Origin: Flavobacteriaceae bacterium
GTDB taxonomy: Bacteria > Bacteroidota > Bacteroidia > Flavobacteriales > Flavobacteriaceae
Assembly: GCA_018657955.1 (NCBI GenBank)
Contig: JABHWD010000029.1
Location: 41,041-105,040 of the forward strand
Length of the DNA: 64,000 nucleotides
Direction: 5' to 3'
Below the pieces are notes generated by a model. The model had not been told where the DNA came from and did not search any database. It was given only the letters and a program-made list of their open reading frames with translations. Position 1 is the first letter of the stretch; the number at the start of each line of letters is the position of its first letter. This document shows positions 8,767 through 16,985 of this stretch, piece by piece. Made by a program: the position numbers and the translations under genes.

Positions 8767-10569
8767 ATGTTACAAAATAGTAAAATAAAGGGTGGAGAAT
8801 TTATTGTTAAAGAATTAGACTGTAATCATATATTTACACCTGAAGATTTCTCTGAAGAACAAAAAATGATGAGAGATTCTATAATAGAATTTAATGACAG
8901 AGAAATAATAGCTAATAGAAGTCGATTTGAAGCAAAAGATTTTAAACTAACTGAAGAAGTTATGAAAAAAGCTGGTGAGATGGGGTTTTTAGGTGTTCAT
9001 GTCCCAGAAGAGTATGGAGGTTTAGGAATGGGTTTTGTTTCTACAATGCTCGTATGTGACTACATCTCTAGTGGTAGTGGCTCCATTAGCACTGCATTTG
9101 GGGCACATACAGGAATTGGCACTATGCCTATTTTATTTTATGGAACTGAAGAACAAAAGAAAAAATATTTACCAAAACTTTCTTCAGGTGAATGGTTTGG
9201 TGCATATTGCCTGACTGAACCTAATGCTGGAAGTGATGCTAACTCAGGAAAAACAACTGCAGAACTAACATCTGATAAAAAGTATTATAAAATTAATGGG
9301 CAAAAAATGTGGATCTCAAATGCAGGGTTTGCAAAATTATTTATAGTATTTGCAAGAATTGAAAATGATAAAAATATAAGTGCATTTATTATTGAAAAAG
9401 ATGAAAATAATGGCATTATTTTAGGAGAAGAAGAGAAAAAACTTGGAATAAGGGCTTCTTCTACTAGACAAGTTTTTTTTAATGACACAACTATACCTGC
9501 TGAAAATATGTTGGGTAAAAGAGGGGAAGGATTTAAAATAGCTGTGAATTCTTTAAATGTAGGAAGAATCAAACTGGGAGCTGCATGCCTTGATTCACAA
9601 AGAAGATGTGTTACAATCGCTGTTCAGTATGCAAATAACAGAAAACAATTTAATACCAGAATATCAGATTTTGGTGCAATTAAATATAAGATTGCTGAAA
9701 TGGCAACGAATGCATACATTAATGAATCTGCTTGTTATAGAGCTGCAAAAGATATAGAAGATCGAATAGAAAGTTTAATTGCAAATAATTATTCAGAACA
9801 AGAAGCTGAATTAAAAGCATTAGAAGAATTTGCTATTGAGTGTTCAATAATTAAAGTAACAACATCTGAAGATATGCAGATATGTTCTGATGAAGGAATT
9901 CAAATATTTGGAGGAATGGGATTCTCTGAAGAGACTCCAATGGAGGCTGCATGGAGAGACGCAAGAATATGTAGAATTTATGAAGGAACTAATGAGATTA
10001 ATAGAATGGTCTGTATTGGAATGCTTCTTAAAAAAGCAATGAAAAAAAATATCGACCTTTTAAGTCCTACTAAAGGAGTATTTAAGGAAATTATTGGTAT
10101 ACCATCATTTTCATTTAAATCAAAAGATTATTCAATTCTATTTACTGAAGAAAAAATATTATTAAAAAATCTAAAAAAGGTATTTTTGATGATTAATGGA
10201 TTTGCTGTTGAAAAATTTGGCAAAGATTTAGACAAACATCAGCAAACAATCCTAGCATTAGCAGACATATTGATGGAAATATATATGGCTGAATCAGCTT
10301 TATTAAGAACCGAGAAAAATGCTATTAAACTTGGAGAGAAAGAGTTAAAAACTCAAATAGATATGTCTAAATTATATTTATATAATTCAGTGGACATAGT
10401 ATCAAAAGCTTGCAGACAAATTATAGTATCTATTTCTAGAGGAAGTAAACAAAAAATGCTTTTAAAAGGTTTAAATAAATTCACTAAATATAAAAACTAC
10501 CCAGATATAATTGGAATAAGAAATAATATTGCAGAAAAAATTAAAAATGAAAATAAATACTGTTTTTAA
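8767..10569 (+). CDS. fadE: Acyl-CoA dehydrogenase (FAD-dependent)
   Basis: The first step of beta-oxidation: FAD-dependent formation of trans-2-enoyl-CoA. The N-terminal helical domain (about 25-140), the beta domain with the FAD/substrate motif YCLTEPNAGSDA (about 150) and the C-terminal helical domain with QIFGGMGFSEETPME and the loop RIYEGTNEINR are all visible; the glutamate in YEGTNE is the usual catalytic-base position. At 600 residues it is longer than the 380-residue short form, with about 180 extra C-terminal residues, as in the very-long-chain type and the Bacillus FadE partner of FadN. It is the last gene of the marR-fadNAE operon, convergent with plsC. Electrons would pass to ETF, which is not encoded here. 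Confidence 0.93.
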   Translation: MLQNSKIKGGEFIVKELDCNHIFTPEDFSEEQKMMRDSIIEFNDREIIANRSRFEAKDFKLTEEVMKKAGEMGFLGVHVPEEYGGLGMGFVSTMLVCDYISSGSGSISTAFGAHTGIGTMPILFYGTEEQKKKYLPKLSSGEWFGAYCLTEPNAGSDANSGKTTAELTSDKKYYKINGQKMWISNAGFAKLFIVFARIENDKNISAFIIEKDENNGIILGEEEKKLGIRASSTRQVFFNDTTIPAENMLGKRGEGFKIAVNSLNVGRIKLGAACLDSQRRCVTIAVQYANNRKQFNTRISDFGAIKYKIAEMATNAYINESACYRAAKDIEDRIESLIANNYSEQEAELKALEEFAIECSIIKVTTSEDMQICSDEGIQIFGGMGFSEETPMEAAWRDARICRIYEGTNEINRMVCIGMLLKKAMKKNIDLLSPTKGVFKEIIGIPSFSFKSKDYSILFTEEKILLKNLKKVFLMINGFAVEKFGKDLDKHQQTILALADILMEIYMAESALLRTEKNAIKLGEKELKTQIDMSKLYLYNSVDIVSKACRQIIVSISRGSKQKMLLKGLNKFTKYKNYPDIIGIRNNIAEKIKNENKYCF

Positions 10570-10585
10570 TAAATAAAACAATAGC

Positions 10586-11386
10586 CTATACCCATTGTCT
10601 TTTAGCATTTAATTCTTGCTGAATTTTTAATTCTTTCTCCGATAGAACTTTTAAAAAGGATGGGTGCTGTTCTATAGCAAACTCTATTTTCTTAACTATC
10701 TCTTCAGTAGATTCGTTTTCATAATCAATTTTTAATGGTTGTTTGATCTCGATAGTTTGAAGTATATTTTTCTTTTTTATTCTAATTCCCTTTTTATCAA
10801 ATGATCTCCTAAATCCATCAATTACAATAGGAATAACAATCGGCCTATATTGCTTAATTAGAAATGCCGTTCCTTTTCTAATTGGTTTAAATGGTGTAGT
10901 AGTCCCCTGAGGAAAAGTAATCACCCAACCATCATTTAATGCAATTCCTATTTTAGAAATATCACTCATTTTTACTTGTCTGTCTACATCTTTCCCGTGA
11001 CTTCTCCAAGTTCTCTCTATACTAACAGAACCAGCATAAGCCAATATCCTTGGAAGCAATCCTGAAGTCATTGTTTCCTTCGCTGCAATAAAATATAAAT
11101 TCAATTTTGGATTCCACATATATCCGACATTTTTTATTGAGTCAACTCTCCCTTTTAAACTTGCATTGAATACATGAAACATTGAAACTACATCCGCAAA
11201 GTAGGTTTGATGATTTGAGACAAATAATACATTATTGTCTGGAAGGCTCTTTATTACTTCAGATCCTTCTATTTTTAACTCATTAAAACCGCGGAATCTT
11301 CTATGACTTAAAAATCCCGAAATTCTTATTAGCCATTTCTTTAAAAAAAGTATATGACCAAAAGGATTTCTTTTAATAATTCTCAT
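10586..11386 (-). CDS. plsC: 1-acyl-sn-glycerol-3-phosphate acyltransferase family
   Basis: A membrane-associated acyltransferase of phospholipid synthesis (lysophosphatidate to phosphatidate), 266 residues. The acceptor/catalytic block is FVSNHQTYFADVVS at about 55-68; here the His and Asp are separated by five residues (H59 to D65) rather than the canonical four. The phosphate-binding block FPQGTTTPFKP at about 158 replaces the usual FPEGTR. The blocks are otherwise in the right order and spacing. The gene ends only 16 bp from the convergent fadE, so a lipid synthesis gene and a lipid degradation operon end together. It could acylate another acceptor; the family is certain, the exact substrate less so. 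Confidence 0.85.
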   Translation of the reverse strand: MRIIKRNPFGHILFLKKWLIRISGFLSHRRFRGFNELKIEGSEVIKSLPDNNVLFVSNHQTYFADVVSMFHVFNASLKGRVDSIKNVGYMWNPKLNLYFIAAKETMTSGLLPRILAYAGSVSIERTWRSHGKDVDRQVKMSDISKIGIALNDGWVITFPQGTTTPFKPIRKGTAFLIKQYRPIVIPIVIDGFRRSFDKKGIRIKKKNILQTIEIKQPLKIDYENESTEEIVKKIEFAIEQHPSFLKVLSEKELKIQQELNAKRQWV

Positions 11387-11402
11387 ATAAAAAATTTGAT
11401 AA

Positions 11403-11410
11403 CAAAAGTA
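11403..11410 (-). promoter_or_regulatory. Candidate -7 promoter element (TACTTTTG) for plsC
   Basis: Minus-strand TACTTTTG, 16 nt before the plsC start. The same octamer precedes ndk. No -33 TTG is visible, since the upstream sequence is the end of the Nudix gene. Confidence 0.33.
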
Positions 11411-11419
11411 AAAAAAAAG

Positions 11420-12064
11420 TCATAAAACAGACTTAATTATATCCTTTACTTCTGACAATATCATTGCTGTAGCCCCCCAAACAAAATATCCATTTAATTT
11501 ATAAGCGGGAACTAGTGTATTTAAGTACCTATTTGAGATCTGTGATCCTTTTGTTTTCACAATATTATTATCAATAAACAATTGTTCTAAATCAACATTA
11601 ATAATTTCTTTTACTTCATTTGTATCTTTTATGAATTTAAGCTCATTTTCTGTGTAGACCATAAAAGGAGAAATATCGTAATTACTTGGAGGGACATATA
11701 CATTTTGTAATTTTCGAATTAATTGAACTTTATTAATATCAATACCTATTTCTTCATTTGTTTCTCTTAATGCAGTATCAAAAATGCTTTTATCATTTTT
11801 TTCAAAACTCCCCCCTGGCAAACTAATTTGATTTGAATGCACTCCATCATATTCATTCCTTAAAATCAGTGTAAAACTTACTCTATTATTATATGGATGA
11901 AATAATATTGTAACTCCAGCATTTTTCGAGTTTTTATAATTATTTCTAGTTAACTCTAATAAATCCTTTCTAAAAGGAGGCGCCATTTTTAACTGTGATA
12001 CATTGGAATCAATAATCAATTCCTTAATTTTTGGAGTAATTTCTATAAATCTATCAATAGTCAT
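11420..12064 (-). CDS. Nudix hydrolase, CoA pyrophosphatase type
   Basis: Probably hydrolyses CoA or acyl-CoA to phosphopantetheine and 3',5'-ADP. The 214 residues contain a Nudix box of the CoA-ase subtype, about 83-112: LPGGSFEKND followed by TALRETNEEIGI, with the metal-binding REtnEEiG core intact. The sequence upstream (FHPYNNRVSFTLILRN) fits the NudL/PCD1 family fold. It shares the minus-strand run trxB-DUF4442-nudix-plsC, with 6 bp to the DUF4442 gene. The link to acyl-CoA metabolism suggested by neighbours is inference; other Nudix substrates are possible. Confidence 0.82.
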   Translation of the reverse strand: MTIDRFIEITPKIKELIIDSNVSQLKMAPPFRKDLLELTRNNYKNSKNAGVTILFHPYNNRVSFTLILRNEYDGVHSNQISLPGGSFEKNDKSIFDTALRETNEEIGIDINKVQLIRKLQNVYVPPSNYDISPFMVYTENELKFIKDTNEVKEIINVDLEQLFIDNNIVKTKGSQISNRYLNTLVPAYKLNGYFVWGATAMILSEVKDIIKSVL

Positions 12065-12070
12065 TTAAAC

Positions 12071-12523
12071 CTATTTTTCTCTAATTTTTAAAGACCATTC
12101 AAAGGTAAATTTAGATATAGTTGCATTCTGTTTATTTATTCCTGTTGATGACAGGACTATTATTTGAGGAGTTTTTAAAGCAATTAGTTTTTCAATTGTA
12201 TCATCAATTTTATTACCCTGGGTACAATTGAAAATAATTGTACCTGTAGCTTTTTTAAAATAATTTGCTTTGTTTGAAATTAATAACATTGATATATCAT
12301 ATCCGCTTTTTTTAATCTTATCAACCATCATTAAGCCAGTGGTCAACTCTGCTGCCATTCCTTGAGCTGCCCAAAACATTGACTTAAATGGATTTTTATT
12401 AAACCAATTAAGTGTTATTTTAATCTCACATTGGGTAGAATCTAAAGATCTCATTCTAGCTCCACAAAAGTATGCTGCAGGTAATTTTTTTAAAAGGAAT
12501 AAGTTGTGTTTTAAAAACTTCAT
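12071..12523 (-). CDS. DUF4442 hotdog-fold protein
   Basis: A 150-residue cytoplasmic protein of the DUF4442 family, which has the hotdog fold of acyl-CoA thioesterases (PaaI/YiiD-like). Recognisable family features are the N-terminal helix block (FLLKKLPAAYFCGARM), an NPFKSMFWAAQGMAAELTTG segment that forms the long hotdog helix, and a C-terminal strand set. Its start overlaps the trxB stop by 4 nt (ATGA type), so the two are translationally coupled. A thioesterase role would fit the flanking lipid and CoA genes, but no activity is proven for the family in this lineage. Confidence 0.75.
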   Translation of the reverse strand: MKFLKHNLFLLKKLPAAYFCGARMRSLDSTQCEIKITLNWFNKNPFKSMFWAAQGMAAELTTGLMMVDKIKKSGYDISMLLISNKANYFKKATGTIIFNCTQGNKIDDTIEKLIALKTPQIIVLSSTGINKQNATISKFTFEWSLKIREK

Positions 12524-13458
12524 TGATTTATTGATGATAGATATTTTTCTGCATCAAGAGCTGCTATACAGCCTGTTCCAGCTGCAGTAACTGCTTGTCT
12601 GTAAACATGATCTGCAGCATCACCAGAAACAAATACACCTGGAATGTTAGTTCTTGAAGTACCAGGCTCATTTATAATATATCCTGTTTCATCCATATTT
12701 ACATATGGCTTAAAAATTTCAGTATTTGGAGTATGTCCAATTGCCACAAAGAAACCAGTTATAGGAATCATCTTCTCCTCTTCTGTTTTATTATTATAAA
12801 CTAGAACATTTTCAACGACACTGTTATCACCTAAAATTTCCTTAGTTTCAGTACTATAAAGAATTTCAATATTATCAGTTTTTTTAACTCTTTCTTGCAT
12901 TATTTTAGAAGCTCTAAATTCATCTCTCCTGACTAACATCGTAACTTTTTTACATAACTTCGATAAATAATGTGCTTCTTCACATGCAGAATCCCCTGCT
13001 CCTACAATTGCTACTTCTTGACCCTTATAAAAGAAACCGTCACAAACAGCACATGCAGAAACACCTCCGCCTAATTCTAAATACTTTTTTTCTGAAGGAA
13101 GACCTAAATATTTTGCTGAAGCACCTGTAGCTATAATAACTGTTTCACAAATTATTTCATCCTGATCATTAACCCACAACTTCAAATCATTATTAAAATC
13201 AACTTTTGTAATCCATCCATTTCTTACATCAGTTCCAAAACGTTCTGCTTGTTGTTGTAATTCTACCATCATTTCAGGACCTGAAATGCCTTTTGGGTAG
13301 CCAGGAAAATTCTCAACATCAGTCGTAGTAGTTAATTGTCCTCCAGGCTGTATTCCTTGATATAAGACAGGACTCATATTTGCTCTTGCGGCATAAATTG
13401 CTGCAGTATATCCAGCTGGGCCTGACCCAATAATTAAGCATTTTATTTTTTCTCCCAT
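12520..13458 (-). CDS. trxB: Thioredoxin-disulfide reductase
   Basis: NADPH-dependent FAD enzyme that reduces thioredoxin. It is 312 residues, the low-molecular-weight form. FAD motif GSGPAGYTAA is at about 11, the redox-active pair C136-A-V-C139 is in SACAVCDG, the NADPH motif GAGDSACEEA is at about 155, and the C-terminal FAD motif is GVFVSGDAAD. The gene heads a minus-strand group continuing into DUF4442, with a 4-nt overlap. It is divergent from the sugar dehydrogenase across an intergenic gap of about 108 bp. Confidence 0.96.
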   Translation of the reverse strand: MGEKIKCLIIGSGPAGYTAAIYAARANMSPVLYQGIQPGGQLTTTTDVENFPGYPKGISGPEMMVELQQQAERFGTDVRNGWITKVDFNNDLKLWVNDQDEIICETVIIATGASAKYLGLPSEKKYLELGGGVSACAVCDGFFYKGQEVAIVGAGDSACEEAHYLSKLCKKVTMLVRRDEFRASKIMQERVKKTDNIEILYSTETKEILGDNSVVENVLVYNNKTEEEKMIPITGFFVAIGHTPNTEIFKPYVNMDETGYIINEPGTSRTNIPGVFVSGDAADHVYRQAVTAAGTGCIAALDAEKYLSSINQ

Positions 13459-13468
13459 AATAGTAATT

Positions 13469-13476
13469 CAAATATA
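13469..13476 (-). promoter_or_regulatory. Candidate -7 promoter element (TATATTTG) for trxB
   Basis: Minus-strand TATATTTG, 10 nt before the trxB start, in the divergent gap. It implies a very short leader for the trxB transcript. Confidence 0.33.
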
Positions 13477-13566
13477 ATAATAAAAGTGTGTAATTTTCTC
13501 TTTGTATTTATATAAAATTGAATAGTGGATGAATATTCTATTTTTTGTAAATTGAACAAAAAAAGA

Positions 13567-14658
13567 ATGAAATATTTTTTTCTCATATTTTTATTTTCAA
13601 TAAATCTTAGTTTATTGTCTACCACAACTTATAGTGATGAATATTCCTATAAAATAATTGTTTCTGAAATAGAGGTTCCTTGGGGATTTGTGTTTCTTGA
13701 AGATAATTCTATTTTAATTACTGAACGAAAAGGTGAATTAATTCACTTTATTAATGGGGAAAAAATAAAAATAAAAGGTTTGCCTGAAATTATTGCTAAA
13801 AATCAGGGAGGACTTTTAGATATTGAACTTCATCCGGAATATAAAAATAATGGATGGATTTATATATCCTACTCTTCCTCAAACGAAAATAAAAGTGGAT
13901 CTAATACTTCAATAATGAGGTTTAAAATAGAGAAAAATACGATGATTCAAAAAGAGATTATTTATAAAGCTCTACCAAATAGTAAACGTGATAGACATTA
14001 TGGAAGCAGAATTGAATTTGATCAAAATAATTTTCTTTATTTCTCAATTGGAGATAGGGGAAATAGAGATGTAAACCCTCAAAATATACAAAGAGATGGT
14101 GGAAAAATTTATAGACTATATGATGATGGTCAAATACCTATTGATAATCCTTTTATTGGCAATAGCTCTGCAAAAAAAGCAATATACAGCTATGGGCATA
14201 GAAATCCACAGGGGATGGTTATAAACCCGTTTACTAAGGAATTATGGATTCATGAACATGGACCAAGAGGGGGGGATGAAATTAATATTATAAAAAAAGG
14301 AGCAAATTATGGATGGCCTCTAGCCAGTTTTGGTATAAATTATATAGGAACTAAATTTACTGATAAAACTTCAATTCCTGGAATGGAAACCCCAATACAC
14401 TACTGGGTTCCATCTATCGCCCCTAGTGGTATGGCTTTTATAACATCAGATGTTTATCCTAATTCAAAAGGAGATTTATTAATTGGATCACTAATATTCC
14501 AGTATCTCCATAAATGCAAAATAAAAAATAATAAAATCTATAAAGAAGAAAGAATCTTAGAGGATATTGGAAGGGTGCGATCAATTAGACAAGGGCCTGA
14601 TGGATATATGTATATTGGTGTTGAGAATATGGGAATAATAAAGCTTATTCCAAATTAA
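13567..14658 (+). CDS. PQQ-dependent aldose sugar dehydrogenase (YliI/Asd type)
   Basis: A periplasmic beta-propeller sugar dehydrogenase of the glucose/sorbosone dehydrogenase family, which oxidises aldoses using PQQ. I start at the ATG at 13567 rather than a GTG at 13525, because it gives a clean signal peptide (MKYFFLIFLFSINLSLLS); this yields 363 residues. Family blocks are clear: WGFVFLEDNSILITER, GGLLDIELHPEY, RHYGSRIEFD with the conserved His, SIGDRGNRD, YGHRNPQGM and HEHGPRGGDEIN. PQQ synthesis genes are not in the window. The gene stands just upstream of udk but is probably a separate unit. Confidence 0.88.
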   Translation: MKYFFLIFLFSINLSLLSTTTYSDEYSYKIIVSEIEVPWGFVFLEDNSILITERKGELIHFINGEKIKIKGLPEIIAKNQGGLLDIELHPEYKNNGWIYISYSSSNENKSGSNTSIMRFKIEKNTMIQKEIIYKALPNSKRDRHYGSRIEFDQNNFLYFSIGDRGNRDVNPQNIQRDGGKIYRLYDDGQIPIDNPFIGNSSAKKAIYSYGHRNPQGMVINPFTKELWIHEHGPRGGDEINIIKKGANYGWPLASFGINYIGTKFTDKTSIPGMETPIHYWVPSIAPSGMAFITSDVYPNSKGDLLIGSLIFQYLHKCKIKNNKIYKEERILEDIGRVRSIRQGPDGYMYIGVENMGIIKLIPN

Positions 14659-14661
14659 TAA

Positions 14662-14669
14662 TACATTTG
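14662..14669 (+). promoter_or_regulatory. Candidate -7 promoter element (TACATTTG) for udk-divIC-mutAB
   Basis: TACATTTG begins 4 nt after the stop of the sugar dehydrogenase and ends 26 nt before the udk ATG. It could drive the four tightly packed genes udk, divIC, mutA and mutB. Confidence 0.35.
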
Positions 14670-14695
14670 CTAATAACTATAAAAATAGAATTTAG

Positions 14696-15301
14696 ATGTT
14701 AATTATTGGAATATCTGGTGGGACAGGTAGTGGCAAGACAGCTATTTCTGAGGAACTAAAAAAAGAATTCGGAGAGAGTGATATTGGCTTTATTTCACAA
14801 GATTCATACTATAACGATAATGGCAATTTAAGTTTTGATGAGAAAAATAAAATTAATTTTGATCATCCAGATGCTATAGATTTTGAATTAATGATTAATC
14901 ATCTTAATCTATTAAAAAATGGGAAAAACATCAATCAACCTATTTATTCATTTTTTTATCATAATAGAACTGAAAAAACCAAATTACTTAAACCAAAGAA
15001 AATCATAATTATAGAAGGACTCTTAATTTTAAATAACATAAAATTAAGAGATCTAATAGATCTTAAAGTTTTTGTTGATACCACTAAAAATTTAAGATTT
15101 AAAAGAAGACTTAATAGAGATATCAATCAAAGAGGAAGAACTGCTGAAGAAGTTATTGAATTATTTAATAGCAGGCTAAATAAAATGCACAACCTGTATG
15201 TTGAACCAATGAAAAAAATTTGTGATATGATAATAGATAACAATAAGGAGAACTCATTAGAAATAGCTCCTTTAATAAACGTAATTAAAAGTCGTTTATA
15301 A
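14696..15301 (+). CDS. udk: Uridine kinase
   Basis: Pyrimidine salvage: phosphorylates uridine (and usually cytidine) to the monophosphate. It is 201 residues, with the P-loop GISGGTGSGKT at 5-15, SQDSYYND at about 34, FDHPDAIDFEL for nucleoside binding at about 55, and the lid region RRLNRDINQRGRT at about 140, all in the order expected for the family. It ends 1 bp before the divIC start and heads udk-divIC-mutA-mutB, an order usual in Flavobacteriia although the functions are unrelated. Confidence 0.93.
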   Translation: MLIIGISGGTGSGKTAISEELKKEFGESDIGFISQDSYYNDNGNLSFDEKNKINFDHPDAIDFELMINHLNLLKNGKNINQPIYSFFYHNRTEKTKLLKPKKIIIIEGLLILNNIKLRDLIDLKVFVDTTKNLRFKRRLNRDINQRGRTAEEVIELFNSRLNKMHNLYVEPMKKICDMIIDNNKENSLEIAPLINVIKSRL

Positions 15302-15302
15302 A

Positions 15303-15602
15303 ATGAAATTTAAAATTCCGTCATTATTTAAAAATATGTATTTCATTATAATTATGTTGTTTATAATATGGATGCTATTTTTTGATAGTAATTCATGGTT
15401 AGTTCATAGAGAATTGAATAAAAAAGTTTATAAACTTGAAAATAAGAAAGATTTCTATAAAGGGGGAATGAAAAAAGATAAGGAAGAGTTATTAAAAATA
15501 CAAACTGACACTGGTCTTGAAGAATATGCTAGAGAGAAATTATTTATGAAAAAAGAAGATGAAGAAATATTTATAATAGAATTCGATACTGTAAAAGATT
15601 AA
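15303..15602 (+). CDS. Septum formation initiator (FtsB/DivIC family)
   Basis: A 99-residue bitopic inner-membrane protein of the divisome. A short cytoplasmic N-terminus is followed by one membrane helix (about 11-29, MYFIIIMLFIIWMLFF), a coiled coil (about 35-68, ELNKKVYKLENKKDFY to KDKEELLKIQ) and the conserved motif EEYAREKLFMKKEDEE, which corresponds to the FtsB/DivIC segment that contacts FtsL and FtsQ/DivIB. It starts 1 bp after udk and ends just before mutA. FtsB and DivIC cannot be separated by sequence at this length. Confidence 0.87.
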   Translation: MKFKIPSLFKNMYFIIIMLFIIWMLFFDSNSWLVHRELNKKVYKLENKKDFYKGGMKKDKEELLKIQTDTGLEEYAREKLFMKKEDEEIFIIEFDTVKD

Positions 15603-15611
15603 TATTTGATT

Positions 15612-16985
15612 ATGGTAGAAAAAATTTTAGACGAATTTATTAAAACTGATTCCAAATTGTGGAATAAAAATTTTAGAGATGACTTAAAAAAACTAGGTCA
15701 TAGTAATATTCCCGCTTATAATTCCAAAGAGAATATCAAAATAAAGCCATTCTATACAAGTGAAGACTTAAATAACTTAAAAAATACAGATTCTACCTAT
15801 CCTAATAACTGGAGAATATGTCAAAACATAACTGCAGACAATTCAACAGATGCAAACATAAAGGCTCTTGAACTTATTAAAAAAGGTGCTGATAGTATTA
15901 ATTTCATCATTCAAAATGATTCCATCTCTTGTGAAGAATTATTAAAAAATATAGATATAGAAAAAACTGAGTTATTTTTCGAAATTAAATTTCATTCAAA
16001 CTCATTTTTAAAGTCATTAAATAATATTATAAAAAGCTCATCAACTTCATTTAATATATGTTATGACCCTATTGGTTCTTTTGCTAAATCAGGCAATTGG
16101 GGTTCTTCTATGAATGAAGATTTAAATAAATTGAACAAAAATATTAACATATTAAAAAACTTTAATAATGTAATAATTATTGATTCTGGTTTATATCAAA
16201 ATTCAGGAGCTAATATTTTTGAAGAAATCGCATTTACTCTTAGTCATGCGAATGAATATTTAAATCATTTTAATGGAAATTGTGCAAATAAAATTGCATT
16301 TAATATTTCAATTGGGTCAAATTATTTCTTTGAAATTGCAAAATTAAAAGTATTAAGATTACTCTGGGCAACAATAACTAAAGAGTATAATAATGAGATC
16401 CATTATCCTCATATAATAGCAAAACCTTCTAAAAGAAATAAGACTATATATGATTATAATAATAACATCTTAAGAACTACAACAGAATGCATGTCAGCAA
16501 TTCTCGGAGGAGCTAATACTATTTCGAATATTACATATGATAAGATTTTTAATACTAAAAATGAATTCTCTGATAAAATAGCATTAAATCAATTATTGAT
16601 AATCAAACATGAAACTCATATAGATAAAGTAAAAAATGCAGCAGATGGATCATATTACATCAATAGTTTAACAAATAGAATAGCTGAAGAATCATTAAGG
16701 ATGTTTAAGGATATAGAAAAGAACGGTGGGTTTATATCAGCATTAGAAAAAAATTTAATACAAAACAGGGTTAATAAAAGTCATAAAGTAGAGCAAGAAT
16801 TGTTTAATAATAATCAGGAGAAACTGCTTGGAATAAATATTTTTGCTGATATAAATCAAAAAATTAAATCTAAAATTAAAAAATCTGTTTTAACTAATTC
16901 TACTACAAGAAATACTGAAATCACACCCATTTCTGAAATTAGACTAGCTGAAGAAATTGAATTAAATAGAATTAAAAATGAATAG
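15612..16985 (+). CDS. mutA: Methylmalonyl-CoA mutase, small (beta) subunit
   Basis: The non-catalytic partner of the B12-dependent mutase that interconverts methylmalonyl-CoA and succinyl-CoA. The ATG at 15612 is preferred to a TTG at 15606, giving 457 residues. It has the TIM-barrel family features in weak form ([35 protein letters not shown]) and keeps [14 protein letters not shown], which parallels the large subunit's [14 protein letters not shown]. The cobalamin-binding DxHxxG motif is absent, as expected for this short Bacteroidota form. Its last 8 bases overlap the start of mutB, implying coupled translation. Confidence 0.92.
   Translation: MVEKILDEFIKTDSKLWNKNFRDDLKKLGHSNIPAYNSKENIKIKPFYTSEDLNNLKNTDSTYPNNWRICQNITADNSTDANIKALELIKKGADSINFIIQNDSISCEELLKNIDIEKTELFFEIKFHSNSFLKSLNNIIKSSSTSFNICYDPIGSFAKSGNWGSSMNEDLNKLNKNINILKNFNNVIIIDSGLYQNSGANIFEEIAFTLSHANEYLNHFNGNCANKIAFNISIGSNYFFEIAKLKVLRLLWATITKEYNNEIHYPHIIAKPSKRNKTIYDYNNNILRTTTECMSAILGGANTISNITYDKIFNTKNEFSDKIALNQLLIIKHETHIDKVKNAADGSYYINSLTNRIAEESLRMFKDIEKNGGFISALEKNLIQNRVNKSHKVEQELFNNNQEKLLGINIFADINQKIKSKIKKSVLTNSTTRNTEITPISEIRLAEEIELNRIKNE

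Noticed and set aside
13443..13625. Small minus-strand open frame at the trxB upstream region
   Set aside because: It overlaps both trxB and the signal-peptide coding part of the sugar dehydrogenase, has no family resemblance, and occupies the promoter gap.
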